A DNA stretch of 64,000 bases from Azadirachta indica (lineage: Eukaryota; Streptophyta; Magnoliopsida; Sapindales; Meliaceae): positions 12,359,182-12,423,181 of the forward strand of contig CM040445.1 in the NCBI GenBank assembly GCA_022749755.1. Reading direction: 5' to 3'. How positions within the stretch are numbered: position 1 is the stretch's first letter; each line of letters begins with the position of its first letter. The translations under genes were made by a program, and so were the position numbers. The notes beneath the pieces were generated by a model. It did no database searches and had not been told where the DNA came from. It was given only the letters and a program-made list of their open reading frames with translations. This document shows positions 17,341 to 28,270 of this stretch, one piece after another.

Positions 17341-19800
17341 AATAATTTTAGATTAATTAGATCATTAAAATTAGTAATGAGTTTTTTTTATTTTTATTTT
17401 TATTTTTATTTAAATATTTGGATGGTAAAAGTAAATTTCAAAGCATTTCACATTCTCCCGGGTGAATCGATGCCTTCTGTCAGGAGCTCTGCTGTTTATC
17501 ATTAGTTTTTTAAGGTTTTTTTTTTTTTTCAACTTCTGCTGTGGAAGGGGTACTATTGTAAATATATATTATATTAGAAATGCTTATCAATATTTTTCTT
17601 TTTCTTTTTCATTTTTAGTAAATATATGAGTCCATGATTGTCCAACAATCACTTAAAAAAAAAAATCTATGTCAAAATTAGTTGTGGGTCTTAGGAGAGA
17701 GATGTAGCCCCTTACTACAACTATATGGATTTATAATAAAAATAACAAGATAAATTATAGGAAATATATAATAGGATTGTCTTGACTTGATGAGATATTG
17801 TGATCAAAAGCTAGTAATGTAATAATATTAACATTATGGGGAGTTAAAACACAAAATATATCAATGTCAATGGTGGGTTTCTGAATGATAACATAGAGTT
17901 ATATATTAAATAACTATTATTTCTGGTTAATTACCATATATTTTTTATAATGTTGTGTCATGTATGTTGGTTGATATGTATAAATTTTACAAACATAAAT
18001 TTTATGTTATAAATTTTTAATTTGATAAAAAGTAATAATCTTAAAGGGTATTTTTGTGATCTCATGCATCTATTGACAGACTTATGAAACTTACAGATGT
18101 CCAAAGAGCAATGAGTTCTGAAGGGGGGGCATGCTTCCTACAAATCCCATCCTTCTAGTTTCAATGGGAATCTTTCAAATTTTTTATAATCATATTTATT
18201 TTTTAATTGAAAAAAATGTAGTTTTTAATATTTTCTAAGTTTTTAGTGTTTATTATCTTTTGTCGTTTAGAAGGAATAGAATCATTGATGGTCGTCTTGT
18301 TTTGTTGTAAGATAGATAGGCCATAAAATTTTCAGTTTTGTGTCACCGGTTAGTATAAGCTGGATCCAAAAAAGCAGCTTTTGGTTTTATCATTTCGAGA
18401 CAACCTTTCCAGAAGCAGAAGCAGAAGCAGAAATGGACTTTTTAAAAAAAAAAAAAAAAAAACATGTTCGTGTTTGCCTGTCTATCCGTGCAGTGACCCC
18501 AACCCAAATGAAACTTATTAGTCAAATTTAGTGGAAAAAGTGCTTTTGCAGAATAACTTTTACTAGGCGTTGTATTTGCCTTGGGGAAAAACAGCAAAAG
18601 CTTACCTACAAATTTGCCTTGATGCTTCTTCAATCTTCATTTTCAATTTCAATTTTTAAACTTTTTATCTTAAAAATAGTTAATAATTTTCAACAAGTTT
18701 CATTCTTAATCATCTATTAAAATTGGATTTTTTTTTCTCTCTTTTAATAGTTGTTAATGTAAAAAACTTACCCGTCGGCATTTTAGAAAAGATCAAACAT
18801 CCGTACTAAAAAAAAAAAATTTATTATAAAGATATATTATTGATTTTGTGGCTAGGGTTATGGTGATCCCACGTCTTGTACCATTGTGTGTATGATCTGC
18901 CTGGCTCTGGCCCCTCCATCTTTCTTACAAATTAAAATCAACATTTAACTTCTAGTATTTTGAAGGGCATTTATTCCAAAACAAAAGGGAACTTCACCAC
19001 GAAGATAGATGTTGTTTGAGCCAAAATTTTTCAAAATTGAATAATCTTCCCTTGATTGAAAGATTGTCTGCCACTTAGCAAAATTTTATCATTTGAACTT
19101 CAACAAGTTGAAAAAATTGGCAAATTAAAGAAAAAGAGAAGAATCAATTTGGCGCCTACACATTGAAGAATAAAATCAAATCAGATAAAGGGGTCAAATT
19201 TGGTACGTGAAACTAAAATTTTGATGCAACAATAAACAATGGAAAAGTGGTTGATACTGTAGTTTATTATTCTCTTGGGAAAAAAAAACAGTATTACTCT
19301 TTAAATCATAAATATCAACTGGTTGTGGGAGGGTAAAAGCTTCAAATCCTACTCACACAAGGGCAACAAAATACAATATTAATCACAAGAAAGGCAGAAG
19401 AATAAGCTGCAAGATTTTGTTAAGAGCTTCATGTTCGTGCCCACATTTGATAATGAGTTAGGAAATTTAACGATTACAAAGTATGAATCTGGAAATTTAG
19501 TTTACTACAAATTTTGGCGGCATTAATGCTGAATGTGAGATACGAAACTGGCAAAGTGAAGAGAAAAAAAAAATTACTTTTTCGACATTATAATGTACAA
19601 AACTGATAATTATGGCAAGAATATGTTCCCTACCCATCTAGACACAATATTCAAACTTTAGTTCATGATTCATCTCTTGCCCTGCAAATTCAAGCAGCAT
19701 TTTAGACGAAGGCCAAAATAGACCAATCTATCTCTCTTCTGGGATCAGTTGTAATCAGTCAATATCAGCATCATTTCAAGTAAAAGTACCAGTCTATTGC
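17341..19800. other. Intergenic sequence, no gene seen
   Basis: AT-rich sequence downstream of the DUF761 gene. It contains a short (AGAAGC)n repeat at about 18411-18432 followed by an A-run, and several poly-A/T tracts. No coding signature was found on either strand. Confidence 0.55.
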
Positions 19801-19828
19801 TACTAACAAACACAATTGATTTTGTTAG

Positions 19829-20387
19829 CTATTCATTGAGTTTGGACCATGGAGGACTTAGAATCAGACCACAGACAGCATAAGGTATACTGACCCTTGT
19901 AATAGAGGAGGCACATTGCAGTGACTTCCAACTTGGCATGTGGGATTTGGGTTGGGCTGCACACTCTGAGATTTCCACTAGGAAACCCAGTGTGGACCTC
20001 TGGAAGGACCACGAGGCTTTCCATAATGATGGTGACAAGAGCCAGCAGAAACTGGAAGGTGTATACTGTTCACATGATGGCTTGGCCCTAGACCCAGTGG
20101 AGGATGATAAGACTACACAGTATATGGCATGGGAAGCAGGTGCCAGGCGAGTGCACTGCTGTGGGTGCCAACAATTCTATCCATTTGCTGCTGCTTCATT
20201 CCTAAAGTGTTATCAACGGTCACCACCATTAGTTATGATGCAGAAACAAAATGTTTTTCCCTGTATTTTAATTGCTAAACATAAAGGTCTCCAAGCAAAA
20301 GTTAAGGGCCCGATATTATTGATGAATTATTGTCAAGCCTCAGTCTGTCTTCCGCTCCATAAGAAACTTATACCAGCGATAAGTTGA
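19829..20387. other. Less AT-rich block with overlapping open frames on both strands, unassigned
   Basis: This block has markedly higher GC than its surroundings. Plus strand: an ATG-initiated frame at 19938-20387 (149 codons) with a Cys-rich stretch (VHCCGCQQ). Minus strand: a frame ending at 19829 that stays open upstream to about 20170, with a C-terminus rich in Trp, Ser and Pro. I recognise neither product and see no convincing splice chain. It may be an unannotated exon, a decayed gene or a non-coding RNA. It lies 1.6 kb downstream of the cofactor C stop codon. Confidence 0.3.
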
Positions 20388-20399
20388 CTTGTATCGTCA

Positions 20400-21940
20400 A
20401 TGCTGCCACTGAATTACCTATGATAAGTGAAAACTGATTGGATTACCTTTTTAACGCCATTAAAAGGGCATAACCTAGGAGACCCCTTTTGAAGTTGAAT
20501 TCCACATAACATCCATTAATTCATTGACAAGGGTAAGAATGATTAGCTCTACAAACTGTTTGTCTCTACAGTTGGTCTTCCTAGAGACTATAATTAGAAC
20601 ATAACAGATAAGTTCATATCCTGAAAAATTATCTAGTTATGGATCAACAACAGGAGGAAGAATATTCATCCATTTACTATGTATTTGAGAGGAAATAAAA
20701 GGTGATCTAAGTCAACTTAACCCATAAGTTTATTATGGTTAAGTTCACTAATCATCTAACTAAAAAAACAGTATGCAGTAAACCTAATAATCATACAATA
20801 ATTGTTGTCAACAGTGCAAACATACATAGAATGCAAAATCATAACCAGCAAATGGAAATTTAGATATCAACATACCTAATAAAAAAATTAGATATCAACA
20901 TACAGAGCAAGAGTAGACCTGAGCCAATTAGACAAGGCAATAGATGGTGTGAGCTCCAAACTCCAAAAGGCTCTTGTAGACTGATTCCCCAAAGCAAAAA
21001 ATACTTTAGCTTTCAGAATTTCAGTAGTGCTGGCCACTATAACAATGTTTTGCAGGTCTTTACATTAATATGTTATGATTTCATCATTACTGTTAAATAA
21101 ATTGCAGTATAGATTTTGAGGTTGTTTTAATATCAATTACAAATGTTCAATAGATTATCTTATCAGTTGATAGTTTGTGAAAAACTAAAACATTTTGTTA
21201 TTTGGTTGTTCATCACAAGGAACTGTGAGTTATGATTTGAGCTGATTATTGTCTTCTTGAAGTTTTTGAATTTAAAACCAAAAGCCAAAAGGTAAAAAGA
21301 GTCAAAGTTTCTGTATTCTACAGCCGACAATTGTGCACAAGCCTTTAAGCAGGAATAAACCTGCAATGTTCATCCTTCATATCTTCTTATAGGCAGAGAA
21401 CAAAGCATTTATACTTGCAGTACTTTCAAAGTGCATTATCCGTTCTATATCCATGCAGAAGCATCAACAAAAGTTCGACAATATTACCATCTTACTATTC
21501 TTTTAATAAGCAAGAACTCCACAACTAGAGAATTGATCGGTTAGATGAGAATTAAAATTTTTCTAGAATTAAATCAGTAGCCTCAATCAATTGAATTGCG
21601 CCAGCAGTGTTAATTTCAGTCCTTATACAATCTAGACACTAGAGACCAAGATATACTTCAAATACAAACAAGTGTGCCAGAAACTAGATAAGTTCTACCA
21701 ATAGAAGCCAGGTACAATAGGGAAAAACAATTAAGAGTGATCCAAAATGTAAAGTGTAAAATTAACTTGCTAAGAAGACATTCAACTACTCCATTCCATT
21801 CAAAATTCAAATACACGACAATTAATCAATGAATAGCACAAACAAAAACTCGATATCCACTGTTCATTTGCATTTCCATTCATAAGAAACATCAACACGT
21901 AAATGAAATAATCCTTCTAAACAATATCCAATAAAGCAAC
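20400..21940. other. 3' flank of the cofactor C gene, no gene seen
   Basis: AT-rich sequence with no recognisable coding exon on either strand. The short frame at 21163-21366 (-) is low-complexity. Confidence 0.5.
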
Positions 21941-21950
21941 TAAGTTTTAC

Positions 21951-22969
21951 CTAACTTGTGCCATTCCCACATTCCAAATCCACCAAATCAACGGTCTCAA
22001 TCCGCTCCTCTTCCAGCAAAACTGACCAATTGGGACTCTGCACCGCTCTCAACCACTTGAAATCATCCACATTAGCCCAATTCCCAGTCTCCTCATTCAA
22101 ACCGGCGGCCTCCAAATCCTCTTCAATTCTCTCATACTTCAAACAATAAGGAGCAAATCTTACTTCATTACTATCCTCAATAATTGGTCTACTCCTCACT
22201 CTCAAGTAAAAATCACTCCTTTTTGCATAGTGAATTCGAATCTGATGTGACGCTGAAACCAACACACAATTTTCCACTTCCTCAATCAAAATTGAACCCA
22301 TCACAGGCCCCGCATAAACTTTACAATTCTTCAATCCGTTAATAAACAACGCATTCACACATCCGATCAATTTCACCTCACAAGAATCAAGTCCTGAAAT
22401 TGTAAATTCACCAATTTCCGAACCCTTAAAGTTCTTCACTAACACTTGGTTTTCTTTGTCTCTAAATCCCGGCGAATTCCGAACTGGGGCACCCGTCTTC
22501 TTCAACGCCGGTAACGAAACGGCGCCGGACTCTGTGTTTTGAGTTAGAATTGGAGTATCTTTCTTTACGGGTTTGTTCTTAAAGGAGAATTTCTTCTTAG
22601 GTACCAACTTGGCTGATAAATTATCGAGATTCTGCTTCAAATCCGAGATCGTTTTGAGAGATGATCGGACTTCGTAGGAAGGGAGTGCATACGAGTTCTC
22701 GGCGACCATTTTTTCGAGATGCGAAACGGAGGAGGAGATATCGGGGAGAACAGATGGATCTGCGGCGGATTCAATTTGGGAGCTAATGGATTTCTTTAAG
22801 TCATTGAAGCGAGAGAGGAAAGCTGAGTGGAAGACCACTCGGGTGAGTCGGATTTCCGAGTTTCTAACCGAGTTTGATGGCGAGCTGAGAGGCGCTCGAG
22901 CATCAATTGGTGTTTCTTCTGCAAGTTTTGGTCTGGAATTTGCTGATCTTCGATTTCTTCGTCTTCCAT
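21951..22969 (-). CDS. TFCC: Tubulin-folding cofactor C (TBCC, PORCINO type), with an apparent 1-bp deletion
   Basis: TBCC acts with cofactors D and E to release assembly-competent alpha/beta-tubulin by stimulating GTP hydrolysis on beta-tubulin. The C-terminal half carries the TBCC/CARP beta-helix: repeated short strands around LIGCVNALFINGLKNCKVY, and SASHQIRIHYAKRSDFYLR with the Gln-Ile-Arg loop containing the catalytic arginine. The expected start, MEDEEIEDQQ at 22969-22967, is in a different frame. It gives 49 residues through LERLSARHQTRLETR up to CAG at 22825-22823 and would meet TAA near 22796. The main body (AFLSRFNDLKKSI onward) continues one base out of frame to TAG at 21951. Joined, the two parts total about 339 residues, normal for the family. 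No intron can explain the shift. A GTG start at 22838 is not credible biologically. The gene is either recently broken or affected by a sequence error. Confidence 0.9.
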
Positions 22970-23146
22970 TTCTGGCGGTATTCGATTGCGCTCGCAGCCA
23001 GTGGGCCGACTTGTGCTTTGCCGGTGGCGGGAGTGAATAGCTATAGGAAATTTGAATCTAGGGATTCATGAACTAGGAAATTTCGCTCTTTTTAATTTTA
23101 ATTTATTTTTAGTTTAAATATTATATTTCTAATTTTAGTGAGCTAA

Positions 23147-23166
23147 TGGGCCTTCACGTTTGGGCT
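23147..23166. promoter_or_regulatory. Site II-type elements upstream of cofactor C
   Basis: TGGGCC and TGGGCT about 180-200 bp upstream of the cofactor C ATG, with no TATA box. Such TCP-bound elements are typical of plant housekeeping promoters. A TGGGCCC occurs further out near 23245. The arrangement is partly conserved in the duplicated copy at 37.7 kb. Confidence 0.5.
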
Positions 23167-23384
23167 TTGTCTGCTATTGGCACATCTCTGAATTTCTTAT
23201 GACAAGAGATTAATTTGTTCTCAACACTCTTTAGACCCTACTCAATGGGCCCAAAACAGGAAAAAGAAGGCAAAATTAAAAAAATCTACTAGTCGCCAGG
23301 CCTTTAGCAGTCACAAAAATCAGAGGCATAGGAACTTTTTTTTTTTTTTTTTTTTTTTTCGTCTTAATTTAGAATCATTAATGG

Positions 23385-23518
23385 AATACAATATGAATTA
23401 TAAATTTGGGATGTGCGTAATTCAAATTGTAAACCCTGAATGACAAATTTTAATACAATATACATTATAAATTTGGGATATGCGTAATTCAAATTGTAAA
23501 CCCTGAATGATAAATTTT
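23385..23518. repeat. Two-copy tandem repeat, 67-bp unit
   Basis: Copy 1 at 23385-23451 and copy 2 at 23452-23518 differ at only a few positions. The second copy is immediately followed by its own inverted complement (next entry). Confidence 0.85.
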
Positions 23519-23554
23519 AAAATTTATCATTCAGGGTTTACAATTTGAATTACG
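23483..23554. repeat. Perfect palindrome, two 36-bp arms with no loop
   Basis: 23483-23518 is exactly the reverse complement of 23519-23554. The block is bracketed by a poly-T tract (about 23337-23359) and a poly-A tract of about 36 bases (23630-23665) that follows an AATAAA-like sequence. This arrangement resembles two A-tailed retroposed sequences joined head to head. Confidence 0.85.
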
Positions 23555-23628
23555 TATTCAAGCATAGCAGCTTCATATGATACAAGAAATTTTGAAGAAT
23601 TAATGCTTGAACATAAATAAACCATTGC

Positions 23629-23667
<39 letters not shown>

Positions 23668-23669
23668 AA

Positions 23670-24698
23670 GTGACTACATATTTGATTAGACTCTTAATTT
23701 TCGTTATACGCATAGACATATACTCTTCTGATTTGGGGTGTCGTACTAAATCGAAATGTGGTATGCCTATGACCACTATAATTAATAAATGTTATCTTGA
23801 TATTTATTGCCCTTGGCCTTCGGAGCCCTCTCAGTCATAGATCTCTAATTGGATATTTTGATGTTTTCTTTTACTACTCGCATTTTTTTCCAATTTAATA
23901 AGAAAGCTTCATGCCCGCCGCCATACGATAATATTTTTAAACTCTGATCGATAAATAAAATATTATACAGGTATAATAAATACTAAACGGGGCAGCCTGA
24001 AAGAATAATTTTATTTTATAATAATACCAAAAGTGCCAATGTTCCAGGAGAGATTTTCTAATGTGGGTTGATTTCCATAACGGACTTTTCATCTTTCTGC
24101 TTCTTCTTTATAATTTTTTTAATTGCATGTGTATTGGGAATATAGGCAATGGTGGCATGGGAGTTATCAAAATCTGAATTTTTAACTTCGATCAACGTTG
24201 CATGCTGTGGATATGAAGTACTGCAACGTGCATTCTGTGAGCAACAGACCTGAATGTTGGCATATGCACAGGTCACATAATCCAGCCACAAGTACAACCA
24301 ACAGTCATCAAACGAACAGGTAAACTCATGCTTCAAAGTTCCAGGACAAATTAATACCCACACTTGTGGTGAAATTTTGATGGCTTGTATAATTTCGGAA
24401 GAGATAGAATAGCATTTCCTTCCTCTTGGAATTTGAGAAGAGTGTCAAATACCCACTTTAGAAATGAGAAGAAACAATAATAATAACAATAATGAATTGT
24501 TAGGACCAATTCCAGGAGTCGTCGGAGAAATGGGAACTTTTTTTCTCATCCAACTTGGCAGCAAAAACTAACGTAGGACCAGATCCATTATTTATATCCC
24601 TTGGGACTGATCAACATAACTTTCTCCAGGCTTCTGACTGTTTCTATGTTCCAGGGAAAGCATAGACAGGCAGTCAACTTTTAGCTTTAGTTAACAGC

Positions 24699-24734
<36 letters not shown>

Positions 24735-26970
24735 TGAGTGAGAGAGAGAGAGAGAGAGAGATGCTTTACCCAAGGCACCAAGTTTGTAGGCTCTTGCATT
24801 GGTTCCAACCTGATGTATGGTTCCCTCGTACTTGTGCTCTTTTTTCTTGTAAAAACTGAATGTACTGAATGACCCACAAAAAGATTTGATTTTATGCCTT
24901 GTCATCCACATATCAATTAAAGCTGATGAAAAGATTGAATTATTGGGGAACATGTACGTAATTAATGTACTTCTGGCAAGAATAAAGCCTTTTGTCTCTC
25001 TTTGGTCAGTACTGGGAATGAGCTAGCACTCAGAACGTTCGAAATCTTCATAACAAATTCTAATATTTAAGGGAAATTGATAGACACCCCCAATTGATAC
25101 CAACCTAGTACACCGACAGTTGCCTTTTTTTTTTTTTTTTTGGGGAAAGACAGTCACCCTTTCACATTCTTTCTAGCTTCTATTACTTTTCCGGTTGCGT
25201 TTATAAGTTGTCAACTAGACTAAACAGTTTACCTCTCCCTTGCTTGAAACGCTAGCTGCCAGACACAGGGCCATGTAGGACTGACATTAATTATTATGCT
25301 ATTATCCTACAATACCTATATAAAAACCCTTTTCTAAACATAAATAAATAAATAATCCCTATAATTTTATGTATATGTGCACTAACGTTATTTGAAAATT
25401 TTACACAATGTTCATTAATCTCATTCCTAATAACGAAACTCCGTACGAGCTAGCACTAATACAATATATTTTCTCGTAAAATTTCATTAAATATAATATA
25501 ATATAACATAACATAAGTTCATTAAAATCATTTTATAAATGCTTTTCAACAAGTTCCACTGCTTGGGTTCCGGCAAAATTGGTGTTCTCCTAGTTGTTTG
25601 ATGATTCATTTACGTTGGATTTGGTTGACACAGAAGCCACGAAGATTGAAGAATCCAGTATCAGCATCTAACCTATTCAAGTGATAAGAAGGATATCCAC
25701 GTTGGAAGGACACCCAACCAATTAAAGTCGTCCACGTTGTTAATTATAAATAAACTGAGTCAGCAACTCTTATTTTACTTAGAAGAGAAGCATATCGAAC
25801 TAACGCATTTTAAAAGGTAATACTTATGAAAATAACGTCAGTTATCATGTCATCATGTCATCATGTCCACGGAATCCCATCCTTTTAGTTTTAAATAAAA
25901 AGAAAAAAAGAAAAGAATTGATTTATCATAATTTTATTCTTTTGACCTCAATGCAGGTTAGACAATAATCTTAGCTAGCTAGCTGCTGATTATGAGAGGA
26001 TGTCAGATTTCAATTTCAAATACCCCAAACATGACAACAGGGAACAAGCCGACCAGCTCTTTATTACTATGTGCAATGGGATGAGAACAATTTTACAGCC
26101 AATGGACCGCACTTCCTCACAAACAACGTATGCTGCACATAATTAAGTTGATTAATTCTTCAATCTGCTTTAGCTTTAATTGCCTCAATCAAGGTCTTCT
26201 ATAATTAATGTACTCAAATAACATTGTTGGCTTGAGTTCCAGAAGATACACTAGTTTTATATTCAATTTTATTTTAGCCTTCGGTTTCCATTTGTAATCT
26301 CACACTCACATGGGTGCATGCATAATTGCATACATAAATGAGGATGGTGTTTTAATATAATTTTTGGAACAAAATTATTATTATCCACACAATCACAAAA
26401 TCCGTGAGATAAAAATTTACGTACCAAACGTTTAATTGATGAGAAAAATGCAAATTTATAGGTGTACCTGAAGCTAAAATTATGGCTAACATTTATTGTG
26501 CGTATCAAGAGATTCATTTATTGTGTGTTGATTTTTATTTTGATCATGAGTGGGTTTGCCTAAAATGCAAAAAGATAGGGATGCTGAGGCTGAGACAGGG
26601 AGAGAGGGTGATGGACAAAAACACTTTATATATGGGACTGAATCTCTCTTGAAACGCACAATCAAGTTTAATTACATTATTATTAATTAAAGTGGCAAAG
26701 TGTGAGAGAATATATGGGCGATTCCACGGAGTTAGGTGGGTTGATCAGATGTGACGCCCACCGCTCACTGCTCTCTCTCACTCCATTCTTTATATAACCT
26801 CATCCGAACTTGCTTTGCTTTGATGACTTGAGATGGTTCAAATTTCCTTCAAATTTGTCCGATCAATAACATTGCATACAACTAAACTCAGACAAATGTA
26901 CTTTTAAGATTTTTTTTCTTTCCAAGTAAAAGAAAAAAGTATGAAATTCAGTAACTACATTAAATTAAAT
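23670..26970. other. Intergenic sequence with microsatellites, no confident gene
   Basis: Holds a TA/GA microsatellite (next entry). A 101-codon open frame at 24058-24363 (-) is moderately Cys-rich but of no family I know. A block at about 25300-25425 recurs upstream of phytocyanin A at about 29712-29835. A promoter-like TATATAA at 26791 is preceded by CT-rich sequence, but no coding region follows it. Confidence 0.45.
24701..24760. repeat. Compound (TA)n(GA)n microsatellite
   Basis: About 9 TA units followed by about 20 GA units interrupted by two GTGA blocks. Confidence 0.9.
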
Positions 26971-26978
26971 TAAATAGT

Positions 26979-27334
26979 TGTCATTTTAAGCCCAGAAGTT
27001 CCTGAAATGCAAATGCGAATGCTGTGATATTTTGCTGAAGCAATTCATTAAATCTTGAAAGCCTTTTAGGTGGGGATAGTTTTGTATTGGGATCATCGCT
27101 ACCTTGTGTCCACGATTCTAACTGTTCAACAATGAGAAAAGAGTTGAAACAGACCATTATGATACTGATCATGTGAAGATAAATAAAGGTAAAGGGAAAA
27201 GTTAGGCATAAGTTTTGAGTTTGAGCGCCTTCCCATGCACCCACTTTTCTTACAACTTGCGAGCCAGTAAGCCGATCATCCGTATGACCCGAAATTATCG
27301 GCCCCCGCAAAGCGCCCACGGATGGGTCCCACAA
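26979..27334 (-). CDS. Possible short two-exon gene, unrecognised
   Basis: On the minus strand a frame ends at TGA 26979-26981 with a coding-looking tail: LESWTQGSDDPNTKLSPPK, then RLSRFNELLQQN and FQELLGLK. A good acceptor (GAACAG before Leu) lies upstream, and a good donor (GCAA followed by GTAAGA) lies in an upstream open segment. Splicing them would be in phase and leave about 75 residues. The upstream segment also contains GTGGGACC, a TCP-type site, so it may be promoter rather than exon. No homology known to me. Confidence 0.25.
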
Positions 27335-27882
27335 AATAAAAAAACTTACGGGTCCCAGCTCTGTAACAATTCTGTCTCTTTTACACGTACACGTTAGATA
27401 ATGAACGAGGGAGGTGACATCATGCTGCTAGGGTTCCTTCCACGTGACCCGTCGGCTGCTCTCCATGTTAAAACCACTCACAAACATTCCTTCTACATTA
27501 CTGTGCAACATCCACCCTCTAAAATACTCGAGAAAACTAACCACACACTCCTAATACGGTGAGACCCATTGCTTAACCCAAAGAATAAGCAAGCCTAGGT
27601 GGCTTAAGCGGAAGACATAAAACATGATTAAGTGGAAGAGTTAAAACACAATTCAAGCATTCAAGGAATTAATCATGATCGGTGGGATTATGGTTTTGTT
27701 TTCCCAATGAATATTATTATATCTTAATATTAACAGCCTGTTTTATATCTCTTAATTATATTAAAATGCATGCCAGTGGAATATTAATAAGCTTTCACGC
27801 AAAGCAGAAGAGAGAGCTTTAAGACAGATCTTTTAAAATCGGAATTTTGTTCTTGGAAGCAATTATGGCGTCAATGCCAAAT

Positions 27883-27909
27883 AAGAAGAAGAAGAAGAAG
27901 AAGAAGAAG
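27883..27909. repeat. (GAA)n microsatellite
   Basis: About 9 GAA units. Confidence 0.9.
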
Positions 27910-27980
27910 AATTGCTATATTAGATATCTAGGATAGGTTACTTGACCACATGCATTACATGTATGCGCCCGCTATAATTT

Positions 27981-27982
<2 letters not shown>

Positions 27983-28053
<71 letters not shown>
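27983..28053. repeat. Long uninterrupted (AG)n microsatellite
   Basis: About 35 AG units without interruption, about 220 bp beyond the stop codon of phytocyanin A. Confidence 0.95.
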
Positions 28054-28054
<1 letters not shown>

Positions 28055-28270
28055 AACATGAAAGGCTGTAACTTTTCAAAATGACATTCAAATCATCACC
28101 GTTAATCATAACAAAACATCAGCAACACGAACTGAAAATCATTAACATCAATCCATCACCATAACCAATTGACTCCTTGACACTTTGACACCCAAGTAGC
28201 ATGATCAGATATCTAGTCATGATCATCACATTATTATTTGCGTTCACACTGTTACAGCCTGAAGACCAGG

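Noticed and set aside
19300..19360. Possible tRNA around a TTCAAATCC-like T-loop
   Set aside because: No matching acceptor and anticodon stems could be folded by eye.
22786..23040. Plus-strand 84-codon frame at the cofactor C 5' end
   Set aside because: It overlaps the real N-terminus and promoter of cofactor C on the opposite strand and shows no homology.
24058..24363. Cys-rich 101-codon minus-strand frame as a possible secreted peptide
   Set aside because: No signal peptide at a credible Met, no cysteine pattern of a known family and no splice context.
27983..28053. CRISPR-like or satellite array
   Set aside because: It is a simple dinucleotide repeat; no repeat-spacer structure exists anywhere in the window, as expected for a plant nuclear sequence.
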